64,000 nt of DNA from the NCBI GenBank assembly GCA_002150815.3, contig NDFF03000045.1:160422-224421 (forward strand). The letters are read 5' to 3'. Position 1 is the stretch's first letter, and the number at the start of each line of letters is the position of its first letter. A program made the translations under genes and the position numbers. Shown here piece after piece: positions 13,087 through 23,887 of the stretch. The notes beneath the pieces are model-generated. The model saw only the letters and a list, made by a program, of their open reading frames with translations. It did not search any database and was not told the DNA's origin. The stretch comes from Grammothele lineata (Eukaryota > Basidiomycota > Agaricomycetes > Polyporales > Polyporaceae).

Positions 13087-15107
13087 ATGGACGTGCCCAC
13101 AGACGCCGCGCTCCCGCTGCTCCTCCCGCACTTCCTCGTCGGCTTCGCCAGGTGCGTCTCCTTCCCTCGTCCTTCCCCCCTCCTCCGCACATACTGACGC
13201 CCCCCCCCCTTTCCCCCTCGTCCCCCTCTTCCTTTCTTCCTCCTTCCCCGCGCACCCCTCTTCCCACTCACCCCTCTTCCCGCCCGCTCCCATCCGCCCG
13301 CCCCCGCCCACCCCCAAAAAACAGCATGCGCCTCCTCGCGCACCTCCCCTTCGACCTCCGCCTCCTCCGCGGGCGCGCGGGGTGCCGCCCCGGGGCGCTC
13401 CTCGCGTACGCCGGCAGCCGCTACCTCGGCGCGCTCTCGCTCTGGCTGCTGTTCGTGTACAATATTGCGGCGATGCGCGCGCGGTTGGTGGTGAGTTCTC
13501 TCTACTTGCGTACTTGCGTCGAGGAGGGGGAAGGGGAGGGGAAAGGGTGGGATGTGGTGCTGATTGATGTTTTCTTTGGGCGCGCGGGGATGGATGAATG
13601 GATGGATAGGGGGTGGGAGATGCGTGTGTGGTGAGTCCGCTGTTGCTCGTCGTGCGGCGTTTGCGCGGGGAGTGGAAGTAGAGGCAAGAGCTGACGATCT
13701 CGTCAGGCGCTGTCGCTCGTATCCGTCGCGTTCTCGGTCACCATCCTCGTCGTGCGCGCGTACGTCCCGTCCTCTTAGGCTACCCCTTCTGCCCGTGGAC
13801 GCAAGACGCTGACGTCATGGCGCGTGCTCTGCAGGGAGCTGCTCTGGCCGAACATCTATGTCAGCGCGGCGCTCGAGGCGGTCTTGCTGCTCTTCTGGGC
13901 TTTTCAGCTCAAAGGTGCGTAGTTGCGCTCGACTCGGCTCGTGGCGTTTGGCTGGATGTGAGCTCATGTGATGTACGGTTCTACAGCGCTGAGGGACATC
14001 CGCGCGAACTGGAACGACCACTTCAAGTCCCACCTCGTCGGCATCTCTGCCGGTACGTCCCCTCCCTCTTGCTCCTTTCCCTTTTGCTCCCTCACCTCAC
14101 CCCACCTCACCCTACCTCCCCCCCTAGTCCTCCTCCTCTCAACCTACGCCCTCCTCGCCTCCCTCCTGCGCGCCCTCTGGTTCGACCGCCACCGACACCG
14201 CTTCCGCCTCCGCCGGTGCGCGCAGGCCCTGCTCGACGCGGGCGCGCCCGAGTTCGCGCTCGTGTGGGCGTTCGTCGTCCCCGCGTGCGTGCTGTTCTTC
14301 TTCCCGGATGGGGAGGGGTCGGGGTTGAGGTATTATGTGAGTGCGGTTTAGCTATCTGGATGATGGAGTGGTGAGGCTTACATGGGCTGGGGATGGGATA
14401 GTTGATGACGCTTTGTTCGTGTACGTGCTCTCCTCGCTGTTCTTCTGCCTCGGAGCTGACTGTTCATGCTTTTCGCTATCGTTATAGTCGTCGCGCTGTA
14501 AGTCCACCACTCCACATTCCTTCTCCCGCTCTGCTCTTACACCATTCCCCATAGTTCGGTCGTCACCTGCCACATGTACCGCACCATGTCCGAACGCCTG
14601 CCCTGTTGCCCCGTCGTGCAGCACAGTGCGCTCTTTGCAGGGTGAGCTTGCCCCTCGTGCCTTCCTTCTCCCTTCTCCATCCACTTCATTGACCAACTCA
14701 CGTTACCCACCTCAGCGCACGCGCTACCTGCACATGGCTTGCCCCCCGTCTTGGATGGGATCCCTCCAGCCCCTTCGCCCACCGCGTGCGCAAGGCCATG
14801 CGCGTCCTCTGCCCGCACAAAGCAGACGAGCAGCTCGGGCGCGGCGAGCCTCGGTATGAGTGCGTCTCTTGCCTCGTTTTTGTGTTTGTGGGACGTTTGC
14901 TGACTGCCTGCTCTCTATCTCCCTTTTCTTTTCCTTTTCCTTTGATTTGGTTGCATGTGATACCCTACACATAGCTCACAAGCCCGCCTATCACGCACCC
15001 CCAACGGCGCTGGGGCAGGCAAGCGCGCGCGCGGGGCGGAGTGTTTACCCGCGCATTCGCGCTCGACGTACGCGCAGACGTCGTTGTTCGACTCGCGTGC
15101 TGGGTAG
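13087..15107 (+). CDS. Multi-pass membrane protein with microexons (paralogue of the gene at 7751-10311)
   Basis: Twelve exons: 13087-13151, 13325-13490, 13610-13630, 13707-13759, 13835-13914, 13987-14052, 14128-14336, 14402-14420, 14488-14497, 14555-14641, 14716-14853, 14975-15107. They sum to 1047 nt and 348 residues. Hydrophobic segments include YLGALSLWLLFVYN, LVSVAFSVTILVV, ISAALEAVL-like YVSAALEAVLLLFWAF, VLLLSTYALLASLL and LVWAFVVPACVLFFF. The 19-nt and 10-nt exons rebuild the last helix (MTLCSFVALSVVTCHMYR). The 21-nt exon at 13610 is inferred from the divergent paralogue: its 5' splice site is good, but its 3' site (GATGGATAG) lacks a pyrimidine tract; the frame stays open with or without it. 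The tail is basic and Cys/Ser-containing and much shorter than the paralogue's. Function unknown. Confidence 0.78.
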
Positions 15108-16262
15108 ATGTCCTCCCCGTGCGGGCTCGCTGTCGCCTGTCGCGACGTCGAACGTGTCATAATGACCACCATTGGGGTAGGGGTGTCTGGTGCGCGTTGG
15201 TTGGCACTGGGCTGTGGAGCTGTCAATATCAGTGGAGCAGGAAGGCGAAGGGAGCAAGGGCGGGCGGTCAAACGGCAGCTCTTCGTCGTCGCTCGCGTGA
15301 CATCCTGCTCGAGGTACCCGTGCCCTCGCCCTTCTTTCGCTCTTCCCTGTCTCCCTGCTCCGCCACCCACTGTACGCCGCACATAGACCCCCCGTCCCCA
15401 TCGCAGTCACCCATCGCAAGCTTCCTCAGTGAAGCAACCTCAATCTCGAAGCCATACACGCCGCTTCCCCCGGCCGCTTCTCTCCAGGACGTGGCCTTAG
15501 ACCTAGAGCTAGACCTACGGATCTGTAGGCAGGCTCTACGAACGGCACCGAGCCCAGAGCGCCGCCGACGCACTCGTTTGTGTACATATACAAGGCGTCT
15601 CTCGTCCGTGGCTCAAACCCTAGAAGGCCCGCGTCGCTCCTTACTCCTCCGCACGAGGGGCGGCACCGCTCGGTCTCTGTTGTATGCTTCCATCTACTCC
15701 TACTGCCCTGGCAGTGTTGTATGTTACCATTCTCATCTCACCCGTATGATCTCATATCGTCTTTCCCTGGGTCTCGTGTTCCTCCTGTCACCTTCACGTG
15801 TATCTTTTCGCCTTACATCGTGCATATAGGTTTGTAGGTACATAGTCTGTCCCCTCCATCGCGCCACGGTGTTCCTCGCCACTCTCCTTCTCGTGCTAGA
15901 CATCACTGCACTGACGCCGCTTGCGTAGTTCCTTACTTCACGTTTCGTATATTCGCTGTACCCTTCGCACTCATAATGCCTCGTGCAATCAAACTCTGCT
16001 CCGTCCACAACGCTGTGTCGGAGATGACGTATTTGCTGTTTGTGAATGCGAAAGCGAGCTATCATCAATGCGTCGTAAACAGAGCGAGACAAAGCAAGTG
16101 TCGTGACATAGTAGTAGGGTAACATAAGTGAGAATCCAAGAGGGACACATCCAGAACCAACATCCCCCCCGCTCTAGAATGCACGGACCACGAGTCGCGC
16201 GTTAGGAAACTCCAACTGGCACACATTGCATCTCCCCGCCCGCTGCGAAACCTATTGCCTAC
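15108..16262. other. Convergent spacer without a recognised gene
   Basis: This lies between the 3' ends of the + strand membrane protein and the - strand P450. A 262-codon open frame runs across it, but it is out of frame with the last exon and has no recognisable protein character. I see no RNA gene or repeat. Confidence 0.5.
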
Positions 16263-18703
16263 TCACTCATCGCGCGGTGCGAGCGAGACCCGGAGCGGCA
16301 TCGTCACCTCGCCCTCGATGGTCGGCACCATCACGATCGCGGCCGTCTTGCGCACGCGCTGCGCGTCGTCTGTGAGCTCGAAGTGGAAATTGGAGACGAG
16401 CTCGACGAGGAAGGCTTGGAGTTCGTATACCCTGCGCGCGCGAATCGTCGGGGGTAAGCAGCCTAATTTGATTGGAGTGGGAGGGAGGGAGGGGGATGAC
16501 GACTCACGCGAAGCGCCATCCGATACACCCGCGCACGCCGCCTGCGAAGGTGAGCCTAATAATTTCCCGCCCAACGCCGGAAGACAAGTCCGGAGAAAAC
16601 ATAACACGCGCACAAGCACCGAACGCGTGGGTGCCGCGACAGGAAATCCAGATTCCAGAAAACACAAAAGACCCAGGTAGGCACACTGGTCAGCAGGCAA
16701 CGCTCGCGGGAAGAGAGGGGTGATGACGTACAGGTTCGCGAAGACGCCCACGGCCGTGCCCCGGCGGGCCTTGGACGCGTCCAGCCAGCGGTCCGGGTTG
16801 AACTCGTGCGCGTCCGCGCCCCACACGTCCTTCTCCCTGCGCACAGACGGCGGAGATCAGCTCCAACGCTCACAACGACCGGAGGAAGTCTCGCACGCGC
16901 GTGCGTATACGCTATAGAGCGGTACTTGGGAATACGCACCGGTTATACGCGCACGTCGACACGATTAGACGTAGACCCTTGCGGATCGGGAGCTCCGTGA
17001 GCACCCGCCCGTCGCGCGTCCTGATCGGGCGCGAGAGGGGCAACACGTCCTCGCGCCCGGACTGGCGGAACAGGTGCGGCACGGCGGGGTAGAACCGCAG
17101 GATCTCCTTGAGGACCGCTTGCAGGTACGGCATCGCCTCAAAGTCCCCGACGCTGAATTCGGTCGCGCCGCGCTGGCGCAGGGCGCGCTCGGCCTCGTGG
17201 ATCTCCGCGCGGAGGCGCGTCTGGATTGCGGGCTGCGTGGCGAGCTCGCGGAGGGCCCAGGCGATGGTGTTTGAGGTCGTTTCTTGCCCGGCAAGCATGA
17301 TGGTGCGCACTTGCGCGAGGATCTCTTCGCGGCTGAGACGCGATTCGCCCGACTCTTTCGCGTTTTCTCGTACTGCGCAGGGCTTAGATAAAGGCAAACA
17401 AGAACAGCACGCTAAGGTGCGTACCAAGGATGCTCATGATGTCACGGTAGTTTTTGCCGAGGTCGACCGCCTCCGTCTTCGTCTCCAGAAGCTCGTCGGC
17501 GACAGCGTGTGCTGCGCTACGGTTCAAGCGAGCCTTATCGAGACCTTTCCCAGGGAGGTAATCGTAGAAGTATTCTTGAATCCACATCGGGACATAGTGG
17601 GCTACGTTTTGCGCGAATATCTTCGCGTTGGAGGGAGCAGAGAATATCGTCGCGCTGCGCCATGTCAGCCAACTCAAACCCTCGCAGTAACGACGCGAAA
17701 ACTCACACGAGGTTGTTGTACGCACGCCCGAGCTCGCTGGCCTCGTTCCCCAACACACCGAGCTTGTAGTCAAACGCGGCTGATAGTGCGCCGATGAAGT
17801 TGTGGGTACGTAACCTTGGCGCGGAGATTGACTTGCGAGAACGCACCTTCCCCGATGGCTTCTAGCGTCGCCGGCGCCACATGCCTGTGCACGTTCACCT
17901 GTATGACGCCCTCCTTATTCCCGGTCAGCAGATCCTTCCATTTCAATGTCACCTACAGTTGGGGGAGAACAGGACGGCGTCTGTCAGCTCCGCCGCGAGC
18001 GTGACCCAGTGCGTCTCGCGCTCACCTGTTCTGCGTAATGGCTGAAGAGCGGCAGGAGTGCCTTAGACTCTGGGGTACCGAACGCGGGCAGCATAACTTT
18101 GCGCTGACGCTTGTGCACGTCCCCTGTGCAAAGGGCGCAAGACTGCTCTAGCTCACTGCGCACCTATGGCAGCCCGCCGTGCCTCGCGCACCTTCTGCCC
18201 ATGTTAGACCTTTGTCGCCAACAAGGCGAGAGATAACGCGCCGCTCCGGCTGCTTGGGATAGTGGTAGCCGGACGTTTGGAAGATGTATTGCAGGGCCTT
18301 CGGGTCCGAGATCCATAGCATATCCTCCTGGGAGTGACCTGGGTGTTATCAACAATCCCCAAGCAGTCGCGAGTGACCGAACGCAGTAGTGACAAGAAAT
18401 TGGACGAAGTGTACTCACGCCGAACGGCGCCTTGACACGCACGACGCTACCGTACTCCTGTTGCCACTTGAAATCTGTCTCTGCACATTCCTCTTGGAAC
18501 AAGTCTGGCAGATGACCTACAAGAAGGGAAAGTTTGTACTGTGAAGCTGGGGAAGGCAGCGACTGTCAACTGGACTTACCAAGCCAAAATGACGTCGGTT
18601 CGGGCCCCGGGACGTCAGACAGCGAGGGTCGCGCCAGAAGCCGGTAGACAGCGTAGAGAATCGCAATGACCCCTACGATAGCCGCGAGCTGGGGAGACTC
18701 CAT
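16263..18703 (-). CDS. Cytochrome P450 monooxygenase, microsomal type
   Basis: A complete multi-exon P450 on the - strand, starting at 18703 (MESPQLAAIVGVIAILYAVY, a membrane anchor) and followed by the hinge VPGPEP. Conserved parts in order are: the C-helix region (TWAEG, then HKRQRKVMLPAF); the I-helix AGQETTSN, an AGxET motif near 17270-17300; the K-helix KEILR, supplying ExxR, near 17100; PDRW near 16785; and the heme loop FAGGVRGCIG in its own exon (about 16509-16557). The protein ends with PLRVSLAPRDE. Nothing is broken. It differs clearly from the P450 at 4043 (AGQETT against AGMDTT, different tail), so this is not a recent tandem copy. Substrate unknown. The ATG at 18703 is the only one giving an anchor and hinge at normal spacing. 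Confidence 0.94.
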
Positions 18704-18785
18704 GGCGGAGAGGCGACAAGAACGTATCGCAGAAGTGCGGGTGGGGCGGGATGCGGGGGTGTGAACGCATTGCGGGTTTATGCCG

Positions 18786-18792
18786 GTTTATA
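18786..18792 (-). promoter_or_regulatory. Probable TATA box of the - strand P450
   Basis: On the - strand this reads TATAAAC, about 83 nt before the ATG at 18703, a usual distance for a fungal core promoter. Confidence 0.5.
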
Positions 18793-19550
18793 GAATACGG
18801 ACGTGGGAGTGCGGGATCGTTGAGCTAAAGTTCTCGGGGCCTGACGTCGCCTCGGTACGACGGTCATCCCGTTTGGGGGCAACGGTTACATAGGGAGCCT
18901 ACGAAAGCTGCAGTCGGGTGCGGCCTGCCATATATGTGCTCTCATTTGGAGACAGGAGGCCACGCCCCGGTATCCTCTTCCGCGAGGCACAGACCACGCG
19001 CCGAGTAGAGGATGTAAGAGGCAATTGCTCATGAAGAAGCGAGCATATGCCGTTTACGAGAAGCTGGATGAACTTGGTGAGAGGCCGGCAATAGAAGACA
19101 GATCCCACGGGGTGCGCACTCGCTCTGCTTGGCCTCCCGGCGTACGTGTGAGGTCGTACCGGTGACACAGGGGGAAATGCCATGGTTGCCGATGTCAGAA
19201 AGTCTGAACGACTGCTTGGTGGACCGATTTGTTCGCGTTGCAGGGCCGTAATTGATGGGAGAACATGCCAACGATTTACGGCAGAGGGAGATGCATGAAC
19301 CGAATTCGAAAGCGAGGGCTTGCTTCGCGTTCATTGGTGTTCTGAAACTGGCGCCATGCATTGTACGCGAGCTAGTGTGCAAAGAAGACTGAGTGATTGG
19401 ACGCTTACAAGCCAGCATCAGGGTACGAGGACGAGGGTCAAGAGCAACGAGCACATAGTATGCCGCAACGCCCCAAAGTGGAACAAATCACGGTGGCGGA
19501 GTCGTGGCGTGAGATGAGACTTCGAAAATGCGAAACATAAAAAAATCCTT
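18793..19550. other. Gene-free stretch
   Basis: Upstream region of the - strand P450. It holds only short frames with no motif. Near its right edge is the pol III terminator of the adjacent tRNA. Confidence 0.5.
19539..19545 (-). terminator. RNA polymerase III terminator of tRNA-Ile
   Basis: Seven A on the + strand are seven T on the - strand. They begin five bases after the 3' end of the tRNA coding sequence, as expected for pol III termination. Confidence 0.85.
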
Positions 19551-19623
19551 GGCCAACGCCGGGATCGAACCGACGACCTTGGCGTTATTAGCACCACGCT
19601 CTAACCAGCTGAGCTAGTCGGCC
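19551..19623 (-). tRNA. tRNA-Ile(AAU): tRNA-Ile, anticodon AAU
   Basis: The reverse complement is a 73-nt cloverleaf without an intron. The acceptor stem pairs GGCCGAC with GTTGGCC. The anticodon stem TGGTG/CGCCA closes the loop CTAATAA with anticodon AAT, which reads isoleucine codons after A34 is deaminated to inosine. The T arm is GTCGG-TTCGATC-CCGGC. Internal promoter boxes are intact: A box TAGCTCAGCTGG and B box GGTTCGATCC. An oligo-T terminator follows. CCA is not encoded, as normal in eukaryotes. Confidence 0.97.
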
Positions 19624-20557
19624 TACAAAGTTAACATTACGTCAATAATCTGTCCACATTTTGCTGTTTGCGAGGAGCGTGCTTACGGCTGCTTACGGAG
19701 TCAGTCATCGGATCCCTCTCTTTTCTTCCCGTCCTCCTTTCCAAATCCCTGTGCACACCCTAACACCAAGCTGGCTAGCTGCACGGGTTATTCTGTAGTT
19801 CGTAGAAAATCAAGCCTTGCATGAGCCATTCATGTTGAATGGCTCAACCCAAGTTGAAACTACACGATGATGATCGGAGCCTCTCAGCTGTGAGAAGATA
19901 CGTTCGAATACGACAACGTGCGGACGGCCCGTCCAACATCTCCTTGCTTTCGGAGCGGCAATAAGCATCCGAATACCGCATCTGATGAGGACAGAGGGTC
20001 GCTGGCTTCTGGCACCTGTCCGTGGACCAGCCATGTGACCCAGTCAGCGGTCAACGGGGCACGAGGTGAGCCTTCATATCTCGTCTTCTTCGTTCAGGGC
20101 AATCGGACAGCTGCACCAGAGACTCATTCAACGCCGCAGTGACTTGGCGACTGCCGGGACCAGCGGATTTGCCTGCTTTCAACCAGCACTCATCCCGTCG
20201 TCCGTGCCCAGGCTTCACGGAGATCACACGATGTCCTCCGCGCCGGTATGCCCATCTATGCTGTACGGCATAGTTCTCCATGAACGTTTAACAAGCCTTT
20301 ATGCGCCCGCTGCGGGAAACGAGAGCTAGCTGTCAACATTCTATATGATCTTTTCCTCAGCGGCGAACAACAGTCATCGGACCGTAGCCGAACATGCCTT
20401 CCGGCCGCCTTCGTCCCGCCGCAATATCAGCCACCGACGCCCAGGCATATAGACCCCCCGACAGAGAATTCCATACTCTCTGGCTTGGCTCTACAGCATT
20501 ACCCCCGGAACCGTCTCGAGCGTCCCAGTGTCTCCAAAGTCGTAGGTCTCCTTCACA
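19624..20557. other. Gene-free stretch upstream of the first PL8 gene
   Basis: No frame here splices into a product. The sequence upstream of 20558 presumably carries the lyase promoter; ATATAGA near 20448 is the only TATA-like string and is weak. Confidence 0.45.
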
Positions 20558-23500
20558 ATGCTTGTGCGGATGTTCTGCGCGACGTTCCTTCCCATACTAC
20601 TTCCTGGCGCTTCCTCAAGTAGTACCTCTTCTAACTCCCATAAATTTGCGACGCCGCTGAGTTACGCCACGTCCACGGCATCTGTGTTAACGCCTCCTAG
20701 CGGGAACAACTCTATCTTCATCTCCACTCTGCCAGCATCTTCTTCCGAGTCCTCGACGTCTACCGACACGGCGCCGACGACCCGGCTCTCGTCGGTCACT
20801 CGGTTCTCGACGAGCTCGACCTCCACTGTGATCGGAAATTCGAGCACGGCTGCTGTCTCTACAAGCGCTCGGGTGACATCTAGCTCAAGCTTCAGTCAAC
20901 CAACTACGGCATCGTCCAGCAGCGCCAGCCAGCCATCACAGACCCTCGATGCAGGAAGCCTCGCAGACATCGCTACTATCCGGGATCGTAGGCTTTCCAT
21001 CATCCTCGACGGTGTTGACCCCACTTCTATCTCCAATATTTCTGCTTGGTATGTTTCTGTCAGCTTCTGAAAGTCTTGTGTACCTGACAATCTTGATAGG
21101 CTGTCAACATTGGGCTCGAACGGGAAGTGGCCGGACTCCGAAGTCGACTACACGACGGGCTGTGATGCTCGCCGAGCTAACTGGTACGTTATTCGGGGAA
21201 ATGTATGTAATTCGTATCATTAATATATTTGGTGAAGGCCCGCGGAAACACATTGGAACCGCATCGGTCCGTCTTTGTGTGTGCTTTACTTGTCTCAATC
21301 ATTGAACTATATCTCGCAGTGACTATGTCGGCCGCATGGCATGGTGGTATCGACGGGTCTGGAGACTTTGTGGACAGCTCGCCCCTACTGAGCGCTATAT
21401 CGAGCGCGATGGACTACTGGTTTGAGAACGATTTCACTGTCCCTGGCTGTCTAGACTCTGGTGGACTGGCTGCATGTCCATGTGGTACACCCGGATTCTG
21501 GAACACAAACTGGTTCTCAAATGTACGAGACGCCAACTGCGCCTCAAGATTCTTCACTGATTCTCTCCTTCGTTGTAGATCATTGGTATTCCTGAGCTCG
21601 TAGGCGAAGCGTGCCTGCTTGTTGGGGACGACACACTCTCCGCCTCACAAGTAGGTAACTGCACAAACATCATGCAGCGCGCTTTCGGTACGTTTGGCCG
21701 CTTCGTGAATGGTTTGGGCTTCCTTACTGGCGCGAACACCCTCGATGTCGCAAAGATCGGTATCGACTCCGGCTTGCTCACGGACAACGCGACTATCATC
21801 GCGGATGGGTACGCACGGATCCACGCCGAAGTCGTCGTTCAAAACGCGACAAAGGCAGACGGGATTAGGGCGGACGGGAGCTTTGGGCAGCACGGGGGTA
21901 TCATCTACAACGGAAACTATGGGAAGGACTAGTAGGTGCTACCTCTATCGTGCTGGTATGCGTTGCTGATGGTCTAACAGTACCAATGACGTGCTTGCAC
22001 TGGAGATCGCCGGAGCGGGGACGCAGTACTCTGCGCAGAATGCGACTACGGGATCGCAGTCAGCGTTCGAGACGTTGCTCCAGGGCGATCTCTGGATGAT
22101 TTACCGCAACGTTCTCACGAACGTGCTGCATTGGGACTTTGTGCGCATCCACCCCGCCTCTCTTCCGTGCGTGGGAGCTGATTTTCAACCAGAGCGTTCT
22201 TCCACGCTTCATAACGTTCCCAGTGTCTGACAACCAGTACGACTTTCCCTCTTTTCTGTTGGGAGACGCCTGACAGGTTTTCGATCCAGAGCGACTGCGA
22301 GTATCAAAATCAATATCTCGCAGATTGAGGAGCTCGGGGAGTTGTGGGACTCGGACGTTCTCCAATCCGTGTACCAAAGCCTGCAGTCTGGGAGCAAAGA
22401 TGCGAACTCCGGCGACATCAAAGGCAATCGCATGTTCTATGCCAACGACTACATGGTAAGCACGAGGCGAAATCTCATCATCCGTTGGCTAATTGTGGTA
22501 ACGCGCATCACAATAGGTACAACGCGGACCGGGCTACGTGTCTACACTTCGCATGTATTCGTCTCGTACGCAGAACTCGGAATGCGTAAACTCTCAGAAC
22601 GTGAGTGCGTTGATTCGTGTACAGGGACCTGTCTAATCTATATACAGCCTTTCGGGTTCCACCTTTCGGATGGAACGCTGTATACGTACCTACAAGGTGA
22701 TGAGTACGAAGACATCGCAGCAGCGTGGGATTGGAACCGTACGTGTTCAGGATGTACACGAGCAGGATTATATCATGATTAAGCTAAACGTACAGTGATC
22801 CCTGGAATCACGACCGACTATGGGGCAACACCACTCGACTGCAACCACACTCAGTCCACTGGGCTCCAGTCCTTCGTCGGCGGTGCATCCAACGGCGAGA
22901 TCGGCGCCGCAGTGATGCGTTATACCAACCCATACACCGGCACGCTCTCTTTCCAGAAAGCGTGGTTCTTCCTCGACGACGGCGTCCAACACGTCATGAT
23001 TCCCTACGGGTCCTCGAACGCGTCCGCAGACCATCCCGTCATCTCCGTCCTCGACCAGAAGCGGCTCAACGGGCCCGTCTACGTCGACGGCGGCAAGCTC
23101 TCGGCCAGCTCCAACTTCTCCAACGCCCATAGCATCTGGCATGACGGTGTCGGATACATCTTCGGCTCCAACAGCCCCTTCCACGACTACGGTGTCGCGC
23201 TGGGCGTCGAGTTCGGCCCGCGCTCGGGCGACTGGGCGACGATAGGGATCTCCACCGTCGGGAACATCACCGTCGACCTCTTCTCCGCGTTCATCAACCA
23301 CGGTCCCGCCGGGAGCGGCCCGGGTTCGCTCGCCCTCCCTGCGGCGTACACCGCGTTCCCCGGAACGCAGAGCGCCGGGGCGTTCGCGCGCAAGGCGGCC
23401 GCGACGCTTGGCGGGCTGCAGACGGTGCGCAACGATGCCGCCATCTCGGCTGTGTTTGACGCGCGGCACCGCGTGTTCATGGCCGTGTTCTGGGACACAG

Positions 23501-23769
23501 TGGGCGGAGAGGCCTCCTTCTCGCCTGGGTTGCTCGATGCGCGGATTACGGTGCGGGCAAACGCCGGTGCAGTAGTACTGTACAAGCTAGACGAGGGGAA
23601 GGTGACCGTCGCGGACCCGACGCAGACGCTCGCGAACGTGAGCGTCAGTGTGGAGGTAGGTCCGCTGGGAAGGAGGCCGAAGGGATGGGGATTCGGGTTG
23701 AAGAAAGTGGTTGATGCCGCGCTGCCATCGGGCGGTATTGCCGGGAGCAGCGTGACTGTGAAGCTGTGA
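20558..23769 (+). CDS. Secreted polysaccharide lyase family 8 (PL8), copy A
   Basis: Eleven exons (20558-21048, 21100-21183, 21238-21266, 21320-21522, 21579-21931, 21981-22140, 22193-22236, 22290-22455, 22517-22600, 22648-22738, 22796-23769) join to 892 residues. A hydrophobic leader (MFCATFLPILLPGAS) is followed by a Ser/Thr-rich stalk to about residue 130, probably O-glycosylated. The catalytic alpha/alpha-toroid has the PL8 landmarks: NTNWFSN (active-site Asn region), DGSFGQH with the catalytic His, and YNGNYGKD with the catalytic Tyr. GNRMFYANDYM and RGPGYVSTLRM supply the Arg region. The beta-sandwich half starts at FGFHLSDGTLYTYL and continues through LIPGITTDYG. PL8 enzymes cleave uronic-acid-containing polysaccharides by beta-elimination, or xanthan in some members; the substrate of fungal members is unclear to me. 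Intact, with the most introns of the three copies. Confidence 0.93.
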
Positions 23770-23887
23770 GACTACTCGTCAGGGCTTGGTGACGATATAA
23801 TGACTTTGGTGCATCACCTACCGCGAAGTACAGATACACGTCAAGGACATCAGGAGATTCTACCATTGGGCGCGGACATGGCCCGCC

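Noticed and set aside
12739..13317. 192-codon - strand frame
   Set aside because: Antisense to the first exon and upstream region of the + strand membrane gene; composed of Gly/Glu/Arg runs from C/T-rich DNA, with no protein character.
15041..15829. 262-codon + strand open frame after the membrane protein at 13087
   Set aside because: The spliced last exon reads in another frame and stops at 15107. The long frame begins at a GTG, is Arg/Ser-rich without any motif, and is best explained by GC-rich composition.
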